A DNA stretch of 64,000 nt, from positions 20,707,640-20,771,639 of the forward strand of contig NC_135781.1 in NCBI RefSeq assembly GCF_028453695.1, read 5' to 3'. Shown piece after piece: positions 11,461-24,583 of the stretch (positions within the stretch are counted from its first letter, which is position 1; each line of letters begins with the position of its first letter). Source of the DNA: Augochlora pura. Its lineage: Eukaryota; Arthropoda; Insecta; Hymenoptera; Halictidae. Both the position numbers and the translations under genes were made by a program. The notes below the pieces were generated by a model. It made no database searches. It saw only the letters and a program-made list of their open reading frames with translations, and was not told the DNA's origin.

Positions 11461-12300
11461 GGGAGACGGCAAAAAGAGAAATTCGATTGGCATCCGTTCG
11501 TGAAAGGAACACGTATTGTCGGCGAAGGACATAGCTGCACGCCCCGCGAGGATTTATGTTTTAATAATTATTGTGACATTGGCGCTCGCGTGCGTAAGGC
11601 CAATCAATGCAGGTGTGTACGATGCCTGCACGGGGACGGATGGACGGACGAGGCCGACAGATCGACGGACAGGGAGCCAGGGTACGCGAGGACGAGGCAG
11701 AGGCCTGAAGAATGATAAAGAAAGAGAATGAGCAAGAGAGAGAAGGAAAAGGTGTGTGCGCTGAGAGAGAGACAGAGAGAGAGAGAAAGAGGGAGAGAGA
11801 CGAAGAGTGGGAGAAGGGGCCCGTGGACACGAGAAGGCTCCTCGGGGCCTCTTTAGAAGGGGGATGCCCCCTTCGCCAAGATGGCCTCCTCGCATTCCTC
11901 CACCACCAAGCTCTCGAACACGGCTGCCGGTCTCGCCTCTCTTCCTCCTCGTCTCGTCCGCTAATGCCGATCGAGCGTTCTCGCTCACGGAGCCTCCAGT
12001 ACGCTTCCGATGTAAGTTCACGGCTAGATATCGCGGTTTAGAGGTTCACGGCGGCTTGTAATGCGGTCGCAAGCAAAAACCGGCAGATGCTCGCTCGCGT
12101 GCACGATATGATGCTGCGGAGTCGAGAGCACGATCACCTTTTTGGGCCCTGTTGGATCTACGCGACCCGCGCGGCGGATCGGACTCGGTGAAATCGTCGT
12201 GGGAAGTCATGGACGGATTTCTGGGGAATTCAATCTGCCTCCCTTCGAGAAACCATTTACAGTAATTACAGCCGGTTGCCCGCACGATGTTGTAACCCTT
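11461..12300. other. GC-rich non-coding block
   Basis: GC-rich block with a GA microsatellite. Opposing frames of 109-155 codons across the microsatellite are Glu/Arg or Ser/Leu low complexity and are discarded. Confidence 0.55.
11762..11816 (+). repeat. (GA)n-rich microsatellite
   Basis: Interrupted GA run, with further purine-rich sequence upstream from about 11715. Its plus-strand translation is alternating Glu/Arg. Confidence 0.85.
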
Positions 12301-13000
12301 AATTAAGGGGAGTAATGAGCGCTTCTTTATTTGCGCGATTCATTCACCGGAAGGCCTTTATCGATGTCGTTAAATTAACCAGGTATTAATCCTTTCCCGA
12401 GAAATTCAATTTTCAATGAAAACCTGAAGTCATCGCCGTTAAAAATTTACTTGTGCTCCGACTATGAAAGCGTTTCTTGCGTGAAAGGTTTCCATAGGTT
12501 TCTCTGAATGCAGTACCGCATTTCTTGATACCATTAATCTCTCGTCATCCGTTCTGTTAACCTTCCGCGAATCGTGTGGGGTAAAATTAACCTCGATTTA
12601 AAAACCACGGTATCAATGATAGATTGTTTATTTTTAAAACATCAATACTTGCTTTATAGAGATATCTCCTTATTACAAAAACGATAAAAAACCGTTTGAT
12701 CGTGTATCTTTATCGAAACTATATATTTATAAGAGGATAAATTTTTTAGCGCCACTTTTTTCCACTTGACACGCGGTAGGTTAAGTCGGAATAATATTCT
12801 GTTTCCTCGCAATCAATCTTCAAGCAAGTACGTATAAATTCCTTTCACTTCCAAGAAATGATTACAGTAAAAAGTTCGAATCAATGGAACCGCGTTGGAA
12901 ACGCTGAAGCAAGAAGTTAAAAATGTTTAAATGCGGTTTAAATAAAGTTCGAAGCGATCGAGGGGGCCACAGTCTTCTAACATTTCTCACTTCCTTTCGA
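12301..13000. other. AT-rich valley
   Basis: AT-rich stretch containing the TTAA-flanked element 12561-12780. Nothing else discrete is seen. Confidence 0.6.
12561..12780. mobile_element. TTAA-flanked inverted-repeat element (family 3)
   Basis: A 220-bp element flanked by TTAA at 12557-12560 and 12781-12784. Inward termini are CCTTCCGCGAATCGTGTGGG (left) and CCTACCGCGTGTCAAGTGGA (right), matching at 14 of 20 positions including the CCGCG block. The interior is AT-rich with no coding capacity. The size, the TTAA duplication and the C-starting termini fit a piggyBac-type MITE. The terminal sequence differs from the elements at 4399 and 37860, so it is a separate family. Confidence 0.65.
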
Positions 13001-13900
13001 GTCAGCGGTAAAACCCGACTATCAACGTCCGACTAATAGAACGTCTCAATTTACCTGACGACTGCATCACGATGTAAAGCCAGATAATAAGCCAGGTGCG
13101 GAACCACGGATTTCAAGAGACCGATAAACTTCCTTCTCACGCTGCCCGTTGTTTTTCCCGCGTTTCACGTAAGTCATCGGGAATCGCCCCCCGGCGAGAC
13201 GCGTCCTCGCTAATTAAGAGGCGTGCCTGAGCCCAGGCTGCATAGGCTACAATAGAAACGGACGGAGTCGTTCCTGGGCCCGGGTCGGCGTCCCACTCTC
13301 GGCGGGCCCTGCGGCTAGCCACAGGTAACCGAAGTCGCGACGTTAATGTAGATTTTTATTAGAGGCGGCCGACCCGGTTCGCCGCGCCGTGCCGGTGTCC
13401 GTTTCACTTCCGCGTGGAAAGTTCGATGATCGACGCGGGACGTAATCGGCGATGCTGTTCGGATAACCGATAATTTCAGCCTTGCACCGCCGCGAGGAAG
13501 CTGACCGACGCGCGAGGCAGCTTCGTTTTCTTGTTCGCGCGCCGCGGATTCGAACTCGGTCTCGGCTCGGTCCCGAACATTTTTCGAAACTGGATCTTCC
13601 GCGCCAGGATTCAATTATTGTAGCACCGTTGTTGGGGATGGGAGGCACGTGAAAGGTTACGGAGATCTTGTTAGAGGCGTCCGTTCGCTCGAACACGGTC
13701 CCGCCTGATTGGCTAGGCCGATTGCTCGGATTATCGAGGAGAGACGCGCGCGATAACGCCGGCAGGAAGTCTGATAATTATTTCGTGCGGGGATATAGAA
13801 TTACGTAACGGGCAGCCTCCTCCGACAGATTCGAACCGAATGTATCTATGGAATTGTTCGGGAAGAAAATAGGGCTGCGAAACGTCCCCGATCATCGGCG
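13001..13900. other. GC-rich non-coding block
   Basis: CpG-rich sequence with AATTA-type islands, for example TAATTAAGAGG near 13211. Frames of about 100 codons on the minus strand overlap each other in two phases and are not protein-like. Confidence 0.55.
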
Positions 13901-14540
13901 CTCTCTTTATTACTTCCGGTAGAGTAGTAATAAAAAATCAAATGGTAATTATTAAATAATAGATTTTTTCTTCTAATAATTTTAGTAAATAGAAATTGAT
14001 GTTTAACAACATCACAGTTTTATATTTAATCTGCTCATTCTTGTCCTAGATCCATGAAATCTACAGCTTAGTAGCTTCATTTGCCAAATAAGTTAACTGT
14101 ACAAAACAAAAAGTAGACCGACATGGCACAGAATAGATATACATTATTTTTGAAATCTAACATCTCTACAGTTTTACTATTAATTTAGTCAATATTTCCT
14201 AAATGCTTGCAATCTCCCGTCCAATAATTATACATATTTACGTAAACAGAAATATTTCCATGCTTCCTCGTTTCGTTGCCTTTTTTATATACTGCAACTG
14301 TAACCTAGTTTTAAATGATTTCATTCACCCGGAATGGACCCAGTTGACACCGGAATCCTATTATTAAGACATTACAATGATTAATCTGGGTTTATGAGAA
14401 ATTCGCTTTATTTCAAATAATAGTTTCAGAGGAGCTTGTTATATAATATTAATCTAAATAATTTGATAGATTATGGTTGAGATTAATATACTTTTTTTTA
14501 TAAATTCTTAACTTCGATCTTCACTCTCAAAGCAATTATT
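13901..14540. other. AT-rich valley
   Basis: AT-rich DNA. I see no repeat boundary, RNA gene or coding frame in it. Confidence 0.55.
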
Positions 14541-15840
14541 GGAAAGCCGTCGGTGAATTGATGATCACGAATCGCCCTTTACATTGTAAATTACTTGTTA
14601 GATTTCGATTTGACACGGACGTGTCTCCATCTTCCGGGTGGCAACGAAGACTGGATGCGAGTGTACAGCTCCGATTCAACGTAGAATGGTACTCGATCAA
14701 CGTCCGATTCAGGTCGAATCAGCTGACGAAGTTAGGGCAATCGGAATCGTCCCATCCCGTGAATTTATTAACGACAAGCCGGAATGCAGTCACGTGGCTC
14801 CTGTAAACATTCGCGGGCCGAACGGCCGGCAGGCATTTTCGAGTTATGAATCTATTCAACGGACAGAGATGAGTCTCGGCGATAGTAGATGCAGACAGCA
14901 GATATACATAAAAAGAGTGGGTCTCTCGCGGCTGTCCCAGCAATTCGAGAAACCCGTTGTATAAAGAATCCGTATGATCGTGGCTAACGAGAATGTATCG
15001 GTCAGATAAAACGTCTTGATTTATGCTTGATCCTTTCTCAGGGGCAGAGGGAATCAATTTCGGCGGTCCTCGGGGACGTTAGGTGGCGTGTCGCGCGAAC
15101 TGGCATCACAGAATTAACGTTGAAATTAATTAGAACGTTCCTCCGTCGCGAGTTTCAATTACGGCGCTCCGGGAAGAATTTAGGTCACTACGAGATTTTT
15201 CCTCGGGAGCTGGAGAACGGAGGAGCAAACGGGAGGGAGGGAATTAGAAAGAGAGAGAGAGAGAGAGAGAGACGAGCGAAACTTTTATCCCGTGTGATTG
15301 GCCTTAACCGATAGCCGGCGAAGAGGACGAGGCATAGCCGAGCCAGCTGCATCGCATCCGTGGCTTCTGAAAACTTTGCCGTTCCTCCCGATAAAAAGTT
15401 CGCCCCATAAAGTGGCGTCGATGGAACGCAGTAAAATTTTCTATAAAATTTGATTCCGCCGGGGTGTCTCGGCTATTACCGCAAATTTCGCCCGAATGAA
15501 AGGAACGGTTATCCCTCGTGTACCTATTACTTTTAACGACTCCTTCGCCTCCTCGGAACACCGTCCCGTACACCATATATCCAAGGTCATAAATGGCTAA
15601 TATTACAGCTTTTATTACTGTCAAAGTAAATTACGGCAGCTCGAACTCCGGCCGCGGAAATTCGGCCTGTAAAGCGAATCCTCGCACTTAAAGGATCCAC
15701 CTTTATCTAACGCTCTACCTTGTAGCGCTGCGCGCGTTGGGCCCTGTTTGCGAAAACACGTTTTATGTTGTCAGACGTCAATTAACTCTCGGACGTATCA
15801 GTTACGCAATAGGCAGCCAAAACGTAACTTATAAGATAAT
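14541..15840. other. Mixed-composition non-coding block
   Basis: Moderate GC with a GA microsatellite at 15250. Frames of 82-112 codons at 14558-15057 overlap on both strands; none is convincing. Confidence 0.5.
15250..15272 (+). repeat. (GA)n microsatellite
   Basis: Uninterrupted GA dinucleotide run. Confidence 0.9.
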
Positions 15841-16440
15841 CCAACCACACAATTTCACGCCAAATCTTCGCTGGAATTAAATATCAAGCATGAACCACTA
15901 TAGATTTGTGTTTACCCGACCTGATTAAGTCACTCCACGATCACTTAATTCACATTCCATGTGTATAGGCAAGAACAGAAATGTTATATAAACATAGATT
16001 GTTCAATGCTTTAATATTATATAATGCTAAATATTTAAATTTGATCATTATCTGTGGCGAAGTATGCAGGAAAAAATGTATGCATAAACTAACACAAGAG
16101 ATTGAAGATGTATTTACAAAAAATGAGCACAATACAAATGAATTCAGATAGCGACAACTTATGTTTATAATTTACGTATAATCGAATCATTTCTCTCGAT
16201 AATTAAATAAATTGAACTTTAAAAATTATAATTACTAACGGTGGCAGATATTTTGAAATAAAATCTCATGTATTTGTTGATAACTTTCTAATAAAGCATT
16301 AAACCCCCCAATCCTGTACTGCCTGCACCCGTAAAATCTATCATCAAAGATTTGCACCAAACGTCTGGACACCCGGGGTGCATTTCATGTCTGTTCATTA
16401 AAGTTAATATAACATAATTATGCAGAACAATTAATATCCT
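15841..16440. other. AT-rich valley
   Basis: AT-rich stretch. A segment with CCCCCC near 16305 and CCCGGGG near 16371 stands out from the AT background but has no clear TTAA pairing. No gene is seen. Confidence 0.5.
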
Positions 16441-17490
16441 ATAAATACCAGAACGAGAAAAGGCTTCCTAATGTTGCTAGACCTTCCCGTATTTACCACC
16501 GAGTTAAAATTGGACAAGGAACTGTGCGTGTTTCCTGCTCGAAATTCAAGCCGGAGTGACAGGTTGCCATCCGATAAACCGCCATACAAGCGGAGATCAG
16601 ATGAACGAAGACGTCTAGGTTCCCCAGGACCTCGCGAGGGCGTCTCCCATGAGCATCGAAAGGCCAGAACCCGATGCGTTTCACGCATTCTCGCGTGAGA
16701 TGTTCCACGGGCTGCCGTTTCACGTCTCCGCGTTCCTTTCCTTTGTGCATCGCGGACAGAAGCGTTAATGGCGATCGTCTCCCGTTCTTATCGGTTGGCC
16801 GGTTCCTGCCGACAGACGTCGTCCTCCTTGCCTCCTCGAACCGTCCCTCTCCGCTTTCCCCACAAGAATATTCTTTCTCGCTCCCGTTCCTCTGGCCGGC
16901 GGATCGAAAGCGAGAAGGGTGTTCCTTTCGAAGTACTCTTTGGTCGTTATCTCGAGGAAACTACCTTTTTCTCGCCCGAGACCAGAGAAATTCTAGCGTA
17001 TACCTCGATTGTCGGAGAAAGAGGAAACAGAGGAGAGGGGAGCGGCGGGTGCGGGCGCCGAACAGAGAGAGGGTCGACCGGGCGCCGGCGGTGCCGGGAG
17101 GGAGGCAGAAACGCAGTCGGAGAGTTCCAGCAACGTGGCTGGAAGAGAAATTGCTTCGTTTCCGAATCCGCTGTGTGTGTTCTGGCTTGATTGGCCTCCG
17201 CCGCTACCCGTTCCTCCGGCTACATCAGCCACCCCCGTGAACACCGCTACCCCCTACCGTCGGCCCGCGCTCTCACCTTTGCTACTCTAACCCCGCCGAG
17301 GTGGGGAAAAGTAACGCGAGGCCATTTTCTGGAACACGTCGACTCGTTTCCGATTAGTCGGCCATGCGTGGCTCGGCCGATCGGGCCGGAAGTCGATGAA
17401 GGAAACACTCGGTTAGGCCAGCGAGCAAAGAGGTCACAAACCAGGGTGAGAAAGGTCACCGCGATTCTAATGCTCCCAGAAACCCCCATT
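16441..17490. other. GC-rich non-coding block
   Basis: The longest frame (16674-17240, plus strand, 188 codons) is Arg/Ser/Leu low complexity and overlaps a 140-codon frame in another phase. In this composition that is expected by chance, so no gene is called. Confidence 0.5.
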
Positions 17491-17768
17491 AAGCTATAAT
17501 GTAAAAGTACCTATTATGAAACACCGCCCAATTGCATAAACAGCGGAATAAGAAATGGATGGAGCATACCAAACTGGATGTAAAATTTCTACTAATATTT
17601 TTGAACATTATCCTTTATCAATTTACTCACGCCATTATTCTTGTGGAACAAAGAGCTGCAACAAAATATATTTACTTGAATACAAGTGTTTCTAAGTAAG
17701 AACATCCTGTGTCATATAATGAACCTCAATCTTTCTATTCATGCAACACTTGGCATCCGTATTGTTTA
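17491..17768. other. AT-rich non-coding spacer
   Basis: AT-rich sequence leading into the dispersed repeat copy. Nothing recognisable. Confidence 0.5.
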
Positions 17769-17940
17769 GAGTCCTCAATTTAGAACGGGACTTCAAATTG
17801 CCGTTCCTAGATAGGGACATTGAAAATTAAACGTTTTATATTTAAAAATAAACTAATATATCTTCTTCGATAAATATGAAGCGAATTGTGCCCGAAAACA
17901 AATTAAAGGCACGACAATTGATCACTCTACCGTAATCCAC
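17769..17940 (+). repeat. Dispersed repeat, copy 1
   Basis: It aligns by eye with 24371-24583. Shared landmarks in the same order are GTCCTC, TTTAGA.CGGGAC, CTTCAA, CGTTC, GGACATT, TTTATATTTA, TAAATAT.AAG, ATT.TGCC.GAAAA.AAATTAAA and CAATTG.TCACTC. It lacks a segment of about 40-50 nt present in copy 2. No coding frame; no target duplication was identified. Confidence 0.7.
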
Positions 17941-17960
17941 TACTCTACTGGACTATATTG

Positions 17961-18940
17961 TTACGAGCTCATGCTCTCTCAGGTGAGACCAATGGTATTT
18001 CCACCTGTGGAAATTGGAATAGTTCTACTTTCATCCACGTACTTCGTTCCGCGACGCTGCCCTTCTCGGAAATCGTTCACCGCATCCTCGGATTATGAGC
18101 CCACGCTTTTTTCCTCCGGGCCGCGCTTCCTTTCATTGTTATCATGGGCCCAGTGTAATTACGCAAGCAATCTCCGACAACGATAAACACAGCAACATCA
18201 ATTACGACACTTTATCTACGCAATTACCGGCTTGGCGATGAAACATCTCGCTCGGCTACGCGTGGTCAAGCGTTAATTGCGGCGGTCGAACTATGCGAGT
18301 CTTCGTGGTCGTGCTTTCTCCGGCGCGCAATTACTGATCCGCAGATGTAAAAGTTCCTAAAGCTTTTTGTTCACTGGCTATACCAGATGAGACGAAATTG
18401 CTTGTTTATAATTTCTTCTTTCTCGGCAAAAGTGTTTCTAGTCTTACGACTTTTTAATAAATCCAGTATTGTCGTTTCTTGGAAAACAATATTGATTAAA
18501 CATATTTATGGCACATTTTTTTAGTTCCACTATTAATTGTAGCGTCGACGTGAAACGAGAATTTCTACGATCTGTATTTTTTCCACGCAGTTTTTACAAT
18601 ACCGAATTGTGTATTCAATGAATGTGTTAAAGCTGCAATGCAATATGGATAAATGCACTTTACGCAAACAACCTAGACTATAAAATATTCTGGATCGTAT
18701 AAAATTTGAATGTACTGCAGTCAAATTACTTCGAGTGCAAAAAGATTATATCGGACTACAGATTTCATGCATTTATGAGAAAATTTTGTAGATCAACTGA
18801 ACTTAAAGAAGGAAATTAATATCTTGCATATTGTATATCTTGTTATAATCATCTGTAAAGTAACAGATCGAAGAAGTGCTTTGGGAAAGCTCGATCGAAA
18901 CTAGCAGCAGCATTACACCAGCCGATCGAAAAATCCGCAT
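17961..18940. other. Mixed block then AT-rich valley
   Basis: 17961-18360 is moderately GC-rich with TAATT islands; 18361-18940 is AT-rich. No gene or discrete element was found. Confidence 0.5.
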
Positions 18941-20240
18941 TTGTCCGTTGCGGCATCGCTTCAAAAAAGCAAGGTGGTTCTTTATTCTGTTATGACAGAC
19001 GCACACGGTGGCGGCCCATTCCTCCCCGTTTCTAGACACACCGATATGGCGTTATCTAATAATACGCCGCGAGGTTCTGCACCCTCCCTGGGTGACCCGC
19101 GCATCCCGCTAACCCCGTCGTGTCCTTTGACCGGCGATACTGCCGGGATAATTAGAGATAAACTGAATTTATTCCCCGCGACCTAATTACCCGCGGCTCG
19201 TTTAATTAATGGCCGGCCGCGAGTCATGACCGCCATTGTTACGCGCCACCTGACAAACTGTGTCCGTAAATGTCCGTTACGGTGTTATTGATACGCGTCT
19301 AAATCGCTCGAGCGGACACTTCGGCGTGACGAGGGACGGGAGCTGGCGCAGCGGCGCTCTGCACCCGTGAAATCTCGTTTGCAAGCTGCCATTATTCCGA
19401 TCGCGTTCCTCCGCGTCCTGTTGGGCGGAAAAATTGGCCGGGTTTCGCCCAATTCGCAACAGACATTAATTAACTGGAAAAACGGGTCGCTTACTCCGAC
19501 AAGCGTAGACGCGTACGTTCTACTTTCGACGAACCAACCGGGTCCGACGAAGAAGCTAGCGTCGTCGAAGGTATCCGGAAAAATTCCAAACGCGCTGAAC
19601 CAGCGTTTCGTTGGGCCTTGTTCGCACCGGGATCACCCGCGCGACAAATTTCCCTTTTCATTGCGCCGTGGCACAGCGCAGCGTGCGGGTTTTTCGATGT
19701 GCCATGTATTATGCATTGGTCGAAGTCGGATCAAGGACTGAAGCCCACGGCGACAAATTGATCGCTTCCGGAACGGGCGGCGCGACAGCTGAAAGCGGCT
19801 CTATCTAGTCCTGACGCGATATCAGTAATTGCAGCGGCTAGTGTCAGCCTCACACAGATATGATTTGTTAGACGGCACGTAACAATGCGGTCGCAATTCG
19901 TGGAATTGCCTCGGCTGATTTATTTGCCCCGGCCGCACGATAATCACACTGGGGAAGAAAACGCGCGTTCCTCTCCGCGTGCGTGCAACGATTTCTAATA
20001 ATCCGTGTTACGGCGCCCGGCAAATTGAGCAAGCAGATGGCCGTCCTTGACTGCCGGCAGTGTCCTGTCAGTGGAAAGCATGCTTCATGCTTTATACTAC
20101 ACATTGGATCGGTCGCTCGTCTTGGATATATTTAATATCAGAATGCAGAGTGCATCGAAATGAAGAGTGCCGGTCTGAATTTCACCTTGGCGCAGTTGTT
20201 CGTCACGCTGTACACGCTCCAATGGTCACTGGAATTATGT
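18941..20240. other. GC-rich block with AATTA islands
   Basis: CpG-rich DNA in which short homeodomain-type sites stand out: GATAATTAGAG near 19146, CCTAATTACC near 19183 and TTTAATTAATGGCC near 19200. Frames up to 124 codons are not protein-like. A conserved regulatory region is possible but not shown by this sequence alone. Confidence 0.45.
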
Positions 20241-20880
20241 AATAAAATGTACCGCCTCACAGTTTTTTATATAATGACACCTTCACAGAAAATAATTGAA
20301 TAAGACATCTCAATTCAAACATACAATACATTGCTTGATGATTTTTGGGAAACGCAATTGGTTATACCAAAATTGAAATATTAGTCAGTTAACTGGTGCG
20401 ATCTTTTTGAAAAATGTTTACCTAAAATTTGTCATAAACGAAAGAGCAACCATTTGTTCATACTATATATAGTGTTTTCATAATAATTATGTATACATTT
20501 TTATTTTTGGTTTTATTTTGTCTCCGTATCCAAATATTCAAAGCATCTTAAAATTTACGAACATGTTTCAGTTTTCACTGAAATTGTGATTTACACATGA
20601 TGCAATAACTATTTCTATGCGTAACAAGTATACTTGTTATATTACAAAATAGCGTCATTTCTTTATGACAAATATACTCGACAGAAACGACTAATTAGTT
20701 ACAGGATCGATGTTACATTCTCTTAACTCGTGTTAATGCATTATAGTAACACTGTATCGTTAGTAATACAAACTCCGAGCTGCTTGTAAAAATAGTCTTA
20801 CCAGCAAAAAGGTAACCTACCAACTATCGCTCGATAGCATAAAATAACTAAAACAACTTTAGAGAAAAGAAAACATCTCG
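20241..20880. other. AT-rich valley
   Basis: AT-rich sequence with no coding frame, microsatellite or element boundary that I can support. Confidence 0.5.
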
Positions 20881-21960
20881 GAATATTGAAAATCGAGGAA
20901 ATTGCGGCGAAGGGAGAGCCGGGTTTTATTTCTAACCGAGCTTTGTCGCTTCCGTTGGATTTGCGAGGTTATCCCGGGCTCTGAGCAGAATCGAATAAGC
21001 AAACAGAAACATTTTCGAGGGTGTCCGCGCTCGAAAAACCGCGTGTCTAGACGAGATCAGTCGTAGATCCCGTCACCTCGAAGGAAAAGAAGATGAGGGG
21101 CGAGATTAACCAGAGCGCGGAGAAAAAGCGCGGACGGTACGTGAGCCGCGGATGCAAATAGAAGAGAAGCACTAGACGGGGAAAGCGACGTCGTCGACAA
21201 AAGGCCGCAGCGACTACGACGGCGCGGCGGGGCGAGAAACAGGCAAAACAGGAGTACGATAGCGTTAAAAACGTGACGCGATAAAAGGTCGTGGCAACGG
21301 GCGAAGAAGTGGCGGAAGAAGAGAAAAGGCATCGCGCGGACGAAGAGCCCGCGTCGTTGCAGCCTCGAGAGCCTCGACAGACGGTCGACAATCGTAAATG
21401 TTTCAGCAACGCTGAAAAAAAACAAATAGCTCTCTTCTCTTCACTCTTCTCCTCATTTCATTCGGATCCTCCGGTGCGACCAGTGTCCAGTTACACCTGC
21501 AATACCGCAGGGACCATTACGGTTCACGCATCGAACCTCCGTGTCCCTTTGGGTCATTAGTCCGGCCGCGTGCCAGTTTTCTGGCCGGCCAAGGGCGGAA
21601 GGGACCCTTTGATCGGATCCAGGATCCCAGAGGCGTTGAAGGGAGACGCTAATGCGGCCGCGTTTCATCCGACCCTCCGATCCCATCCGGATCCCGTGAT
21701 TTGCTGGGACACGCGCTTCCGGGTAAGAATTACGTTCCCGGAATGTGTATCGCTTCATCGATGGGTCGTTAGACGAAACGGGATTATCGATTTCGCATGC
21801 CTCACTAGGATTTATGCGGTAGGAGGCAGCCATCGACGATAATCAACGGCCCGGCTAAATCTTATTTAATGACTAACAATAACGCGGAATCGCTTGTGCT
21901 ACGGTTGCATTCCGTGACACTCGTTTTAAGGGCACGGTTCTAAATCAAAGCTGTACAAGG
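20881..21960. other. GC-rich non-coding block
   Basis: Two overlapping minus-strand frames of about 120 codons (21425-21047) are Phe/Leu/Arg-rich and lie in different phases of the same sequence, so neither is accepted. No gene is called. Confidence 0.5.
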
Positions 21961-22560
21961 CGTCGTTCGCGGAATCAGAATTCGGCGGCGAAACTATATC
22001 TCGATGACAGAGAAACTTCGTGTTGTAGAATGGGAGGAATCCTGACCTGATTTGGTAAATGCTGCAATAGAGAATCTTGAAATGAAGATTTGTATGAATG
22101 TATTTCTTAAACACTCTCGTCTGTGAACAAAATGTAAATAGAATTATCTCCACGAGGTAAACATTTTTACACATGTATATAATCATAAAACTACCCTAAA
22201 TCTAATATAACATCTCGCAGCAGAGGCACGCGCCAGCCAATGTCAGCACAAATAACTCAATTTAAATAATTACACTATTTATTACGTATTTATACGTATC
22301 GCGTAATTTCATTATAATTGTTAGTACTTTAAAGTAAAAAATTAAAATTCATTAAAAATCAGTAAAGTTATGACAACTCTCAAGTACACTGTATCATATC
22401 GAATCGAGTGGACTTTGGTGAAGGAATTTCTATTGAAGAAAACAATCAACCGCCTCTATTCCATAATCTAAAGTCGACAGAAACAGATCGATTCGACTAG
22501 CAACGTCTGAATTTTCTCTTCATCGTCGAGTCGATTTATGAAAAAAATGCTTACGCTCGA
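21961..22560. other. AT-rich valley
   Basis: AT-rich stretch ending in an A-run at 22562-22570. Nothing discrete is seen. Confidence 0.5.
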
Positions 22561-23040
22561 GAAAAAAAAACGAGGATGTCGGTGTCAGGTAGGAAAGAAC
22601 TGCATGCGACGGTGCTTAAAATCGAAGCAGGCGGCAGAAAGATTACAGAGGGACTCCAGAGGTGGAATCAGGCGACAAGGGATAAAGAATCGAGAATGAA
22701 TGTGCAGCAGGAAACGCATGGAAGACACTCGATGCTCTTCAACTACACACGAACCTCTGGTCCAACAACCGGGGGCCTGTTGTAATGCTTCATGGGGGCG
22801 AGGCCCCATGTCCGAGCGGGAACATCGATATATCAATCCGATGGCCCGTGGATTGTGAATCTCCGGCCTCGGCGCTCCTCCCTTTCGTTTGGGAAATCGA
22901 GCACCGTCATAAACTACCTTTGGACCGGTTGGAGGTCAACGTAGCCTGTGTTTTGGGACCCGCACGGACACTGCCTTCAGCCGAAAACTATTTGAATTTC
23001 TTCGCGCGTTTCGCTGCTCTTTAAGATGCATGCCGTGCGT
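22561..23040. other. Mixed-composition non-coding block
   Basis: Short frames of 69-83 codons occur on both strands over the same bases. A near-palindrome, GGGGGCGAGGCCCC, lies near 22794. No gene is supported. Confidence 0.45.
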
Positions 23041-23800
23041 CTCTTTCTTATTCTGTCATTACTAGACTGCGGATTTTCATACACCTATAGTACTTTGTAA
23101 GGTTCTAATCGAAATATTTAACGTGAATCTGTTAACTGATGCTCTGTGTATAGGAACGTGTTTTTATAACGATCGATCATGCAATTACTAGATTCAATAC
23201 TTCTACAATCAACCATAGATTCGGTGCTATTACAATTGAATAATCGTAAAACGATTAACATATACGTCAATGAGTCTAACTTGTGGTCGAGATTATTGGT
23301 ATCGATCGGTTAAGTATAACGTTCTTTGAAGTCAGAATAAAATTCTGTTCTCTTTTCATGAATATTTAATCATACCAATAAACGTGGGCACAAGATAAAT
23401 ACATATTTTATGTTTTTTTTTTAAGAAATTATTACAGTTGAAAAAGTTCTCATCGTTGAAACTGTAAAAATAATGGAAAGAGATTAAAATGCAAAAAGAA
23501 CGTATAAATTAACAAGGACCAATAGAAATTTTCTTTTCTGAAAGAATAATCTTAAACCTGTCTAGTTCTTAAACCTGTAATTTGCGCTCTGCAAAAACAA
23601 TGTAGTAATGTTATATCTCAAAGAACACACGATTTAGATTGTCTGCAGATATTTTGAGTTTACCTTTAAATTTGTGTAAAAGAGTCAATGAAGATGAGTC
23701 GTAACGAAGAATTTGGATAATATCGATTGTGCAATGTAATTTTTGAGTTTTGGATATCTTCGAAAAATAGTGAAAATTCGTGTAAATTCGCCAACGTGAC
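23041..23800. other. AT-rich valley
   Basis: AT-rich DNA with frequent ATCGATT/AACGAT words. No element or gene boundary was recognised. Confidence 0.5.
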
Positions 23801-24340
23801 GGGAGTACGCTGCAAGGCTCGGTGTCTGCATCGACGGTGTTTTTCACGCAGCGACACCCTGCTCCGTATCTATTATGTATCGTCGGCGGCTGCGGCGCGC
23901 GTAATTTATAGCGACGCGGGTCCACGTGTTAGGCATTTTACACGAGAGCACTCTGCTTCCACCTACTCCCGATGCTCGGCGCTCGTCGATCGGCTCGAAC
24001 CGCCACGTTTATTTACCGTGGACGCCGCGCCGGCCAGCGAGAGGTTATTAATTATCGTTTGACGCGCGTCAGCCAGGGAAAAAGGGCTCGTGTCCGCGTG
24101 TCTGCAATTAGTCGTCCGCGCGAACCTATCTATGAGCACAAAAGACCGCGCCCTTACGGCTTCCGAGCGCAGTCGACGACCAATCTGTCGTCCGTACTGA
24201 TTTCACCCTGATAAAACCATCCCTCGCCGTCTGAAAAATGAAGCAGGTGACGGGAGCCCCGACGTGGAATCACTTTGCCGATGAAAGAAACCAAATGAAA
24301 GATAAATACAAAGAGAATGCACGCAAAGAGGAAATCTTGC
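23801..24340. other. GC-rich non-coding block
   Basis: CpG-rich block. The 111-codon plus-strand frame 23727-24062 is not protein-like. Confidence 0.5.
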
Positions 24341-24370
24341 AATTTATATTATCCGCGTTGTTTCATATTT

Positions 24371-24583
24371 AAAGTCCTCGTTTTAGATCGGGACCTTCAA
24401 CTGATCGTTCTTAAATATGGACATTCAAAACCGTAAACTTTATATTTATCAAACAAGAAAAATTAAACCCTTTTGTTAAAAAATAACGAACGGATAAGCA
24501 AACATATCTTATTTGGTAAATATAAAGTTCATTATGCCTGAAAATAAATTAAATGCTACACAATTGTTCACTCCACACTAGTC
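24371..24583 (+). repeat. Dispersed repeat, copy 2
   Basis: Same family and orientation as 17769-17940, about 6.6 kb away, with an additional segment of about 40-50 nt near 24468-24503. The segment 24504-24565, with CATATCTTATTTGGTAAATA and ATTATGCCTGAAAATAAATT, is also matched by the inverted copy at 38114-38181. Confidence 0.7.

Noticed and set aside
13530..13570. Sequence resembling a tRNA B box on the minus strand (GAGTTCGAATCC)
   Set aside because: The T-stem does not pair and no acceptor or anticodon stem can be built.
16674..17240. 188-codon plus-strand frame
   Set aside because: Compositional; overlaps a 140-codon frame in another phase.
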